A stretch of DNA of 6,814 nt from NCBI GenBank assembly GCA_028869615.1, contig JAGWRQ010000115.1:1-6814 (forward strand), given 5' to 3'. A program made the translations under genes and the position numbers. Positions 5,833-6,814 of the stretch are shown piece by piece (position 1 is the first letter of the stretch; each line of letters starts with the position of its first letter). The DNA is from Candidatus Methylomirabilota bacterium (GTDB taxonomy: Bacteria; Methylomirabilota; Methylomirabilia; Methylomirabilales; Methylomirabilaceae). The notes beneath the pieces were generated by a model. The model saw nothing but the letters and a program-made list of their open reading frames with translations. It did no database searches and was not told the DNA's origin.

Positions 5833-6693
5833 ATGGCGAACATTCTTATTGCGGGCTGCGGGTATATCGGAACCGCGCTGGGCTCTCTACTTGCGGCTGA
5901 GGGACATACTGTCTGGGGACTGCGTCGCCATCCCGCCACACTGCCGTCCGGTATCCGCCCTCTTGAGGCCGACCTGACTTCACCCGAAACACTTCAGACG
6001 CTGCCTCCAGCAGTAGATTGGGTATTCTACTCGGCCGCCCCCGATACCCATGACGATGCGGCCTACCGGGCAGTCTATGTGGAAGGACTCAACAACCTGC
6101 TCAACGCGCTGACCTCTCAGCAGGCGCATCCCCGGCGGGTCTTCCTCACATCGAGCACAGGGGTGTACGGGGAGTCCTTCGGGGCTTGGGTGGACGAGAC
6201 GTCACCTACCCAGCCGACAGAGTTCGCCGGGATTCGTCTCCTCGAAGGCGAGCGCTTGCTGTTGGATGGCCCTTTCCCGGCTACCGTATTACGCTTGGGC
6301 GGTCTCTACGGCCCCGGCCGCGCATCGCTGATCGAGCAGGTGCGTCGAGGCGAGATCGCGTGGGACGATGAGTCGCCCGTCTATTTCAATCGTATCCACC
6401 GAGACGACGCTGCCGGGGCGTTGCGCCATCTGATGATGCTCCCGCACCCAGACCCGATCTACCTTGGGGTCGATCACGAACCAGCCAAGCTGGCCGTGCT
6501 TCTCGACTGGCTGGCTCAAACGCTTGACGTGCCGCCCACTCGGCCGGGTGAATCTTCCAGGCTTCGGACGCCTCGGCATCCCGCCAACAAGCGTTGTCGC
6601 AACGCCAAGCTCGTCGCCTCCGGCTACGTGTTCCGCTATCCGACCTTCCGCGAAGGGTATACGGCTCTGCTCACCCAACCTCCGCCAAAGTAG
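5833..6693 (+). CDS. YeeZ-like extended SDR, NAD(P)-binding epimerase/dehydratase family
   Basis: The 286-aa product opens with 'ILIAGCGYIGTALGSLLAAEGH' split as a beta strand and GxGxxG loop (G8, G10, G13), then R31-R32, which would suit NADP. Further marks are D47 in 'PLEADL', 'FYSAAPDTHDD' (65-75), 'FLTSSTGVYGE' (104-114; S107/S108 and Y112 near the usual SDR active site), 'LRLGGLYGPGR' (153-163) and 'NRIHRDDAAGAL' (186-197), the common substrate-domain signature. The tail 'NKRCRNAKL...SGYVFRYPTFREGY' (252-276) is typical of YeeZ/YeeZ-like proteins. The canonical YxxxK lysine is not obvious after Y112, since the +4 residue is F, so catalysis is uncertain. Expected to be cytoplasmic; substrate unknown. 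It follows the TIGR01777 gene by 33 bp on the same strand and probably shares its transcript. The start is ATG 5833 rather than GTG 5818 because of the ribosome binding site and the N-terminal position of the glycine motif. Confidence 0.88.
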   Translation: MANILIAGCGYIGTALGSLLAAEGHTVWGLRRHPATLPSGIRPLEADLTSPETLQTLPPAVDWVFYSAAPDTHDDAAYRAVYVEGLNNLLNALTSQQAHPRRVFLTSSTGVYGESFGAWVDETSPTQPTEFAGIRLLEGERLLLDGPFPATVLRLGGLYGPGRASLIEQVRRGEIAWDDESPVYFNRIHRDDAAGALRHLMMLPHPDPIYLGVDHEPAKLAVLLDWLAQTLDVPPTRPGESSRLRTPRHPANKRCRNAKLVASGYVFRYPTFREGYTALLTQPPPK

Positions 6694-6705
6694 GCGGATC
6701 CCCAC

Positions 6706-6722
6706 TCCGACGCATCGTCGGA
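6706..6722. terminator. Perfect 7-bp hairpin between converging genes, possible terminator
   Basis: TCCGACG, loop CAT and CGTCGGA form a perfect GC-rich stem 12 bp after the SDR stop and 2 bp beyond the stop of the - strand gene. The position suits a terminator working in both directions, but neither side has a run of T, so it may act only weakly or with Rho. Confidence 0.4.
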
Positions 6723-6724
6723 TG

Positions 6725-6814
6725 TCACTCTGTTGATACATGCCTCGCCCACTCGCGATTGGCTTGATACCATCGCACCAGCGCGCCGACGCCGTCCTGG
6801 AATGTCGATTGCGG
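6725..6814 (-). CDS. C-terminal end of a nucleotide-sugar epimerase/dehydratase-like SDR (5' partial)
   Basis: On the - strand a frame is open from the right edge to a TGA stop at 6727-6725, leaving 29 visible residues. They read PQS and then 'TFQDGVGALVRWYQANREW' followed by ARHVSTE. This closely resembles the last helix of dTDP-glucose 4,6-dehydratase / UDP-glucuronate or UDP-glucose epimerase proteins, typically '..sfedGlr.Tv.WYranr.W'. The catalytic and cofactor parts lie outside the window, so the exact enzyme cannot be named. If right, three extended-SDR genes lie side by side here, the third converging on the other two across a hairpin. The match rests on a short stretch; another protein ending in a W-Y helix is possible. 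Confidence 0.55.
   Translation of the reverse strand, partial: PQSTFQDGVGALVRWYQANREWARHVSTE

Noticed and set aside
6289..6741. 150-codon - strand frame over the second SDR gene.
   Set aside because: Shadow of a recognisable + strand gene; the - strand frame that fits a real protein ends at 6725 in a different frame.

Overview
The window is GC-rich bacterial DNA with tightly packed genes: six genes on the + strand (the first cut by the left edge) and the tail of a seventh on the - strand at the right edge. Gene content, base composition and 7-bp tandem repeats between genes would suit an uncultured Gram-negative-type lineage such as NC10 (Methylomirabilota), Nitrospirota or relatives. That placement is an impression only: there is no rRNA or marker gene here to settle it.

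Left part (2-4066). The C-terminal half of an NMT1/SsuA-like ABC-transporter substrate-binding protein is followed, after 61 bp holding a 7-bp tandem repeat, by a two-gene unit. Its first gene encodes a U32-family protein (322 aa) with an unusual cysteine pattern. Its second encodes an 854-aa ATP-dependent phosphotransferase with the order ATP-grasp domain, long helical central domain, phosphohistidine swivel domain. This is the architecture of rifampicin phosphotransferase and PEP-synthase-like dikinases that lack the C-terminal PEP/pyruvate barrel. The two genes are 5 bp apart (or overlap by 4 bp if the GTG start is used), so they are very likely co-translated and work together. No characterised pathway that I know of explains the pair, which makes it the best candidate here for an undescribed system.

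Middle part (4067-4890). A 211-bp gap carries an exact 12-bp direct repeat and a possible promoter. It is followed by a small Yip1-like protein with about five membrane segments. The 79-bp gap after that gene is almost entirely heptanucleotide repeats: four copies in one orientation, then five in the other.

Right part (4891-6814). Two extended short-chain dehydrogenase/reductase (SDR) genes lie in tandem: a TIGR01777/YfcH-type epimerase and a YeeZ-like NAD(P)-binding protein. Converging on them from the - strand is the last 29 codons of what looks like a third nucleotide-sugar epimerase/dehydratase, with a perfect 7-bp hairpin between the converging genes. No RNA gene, CRISPR array, insertion sequence or phage gene was seen.
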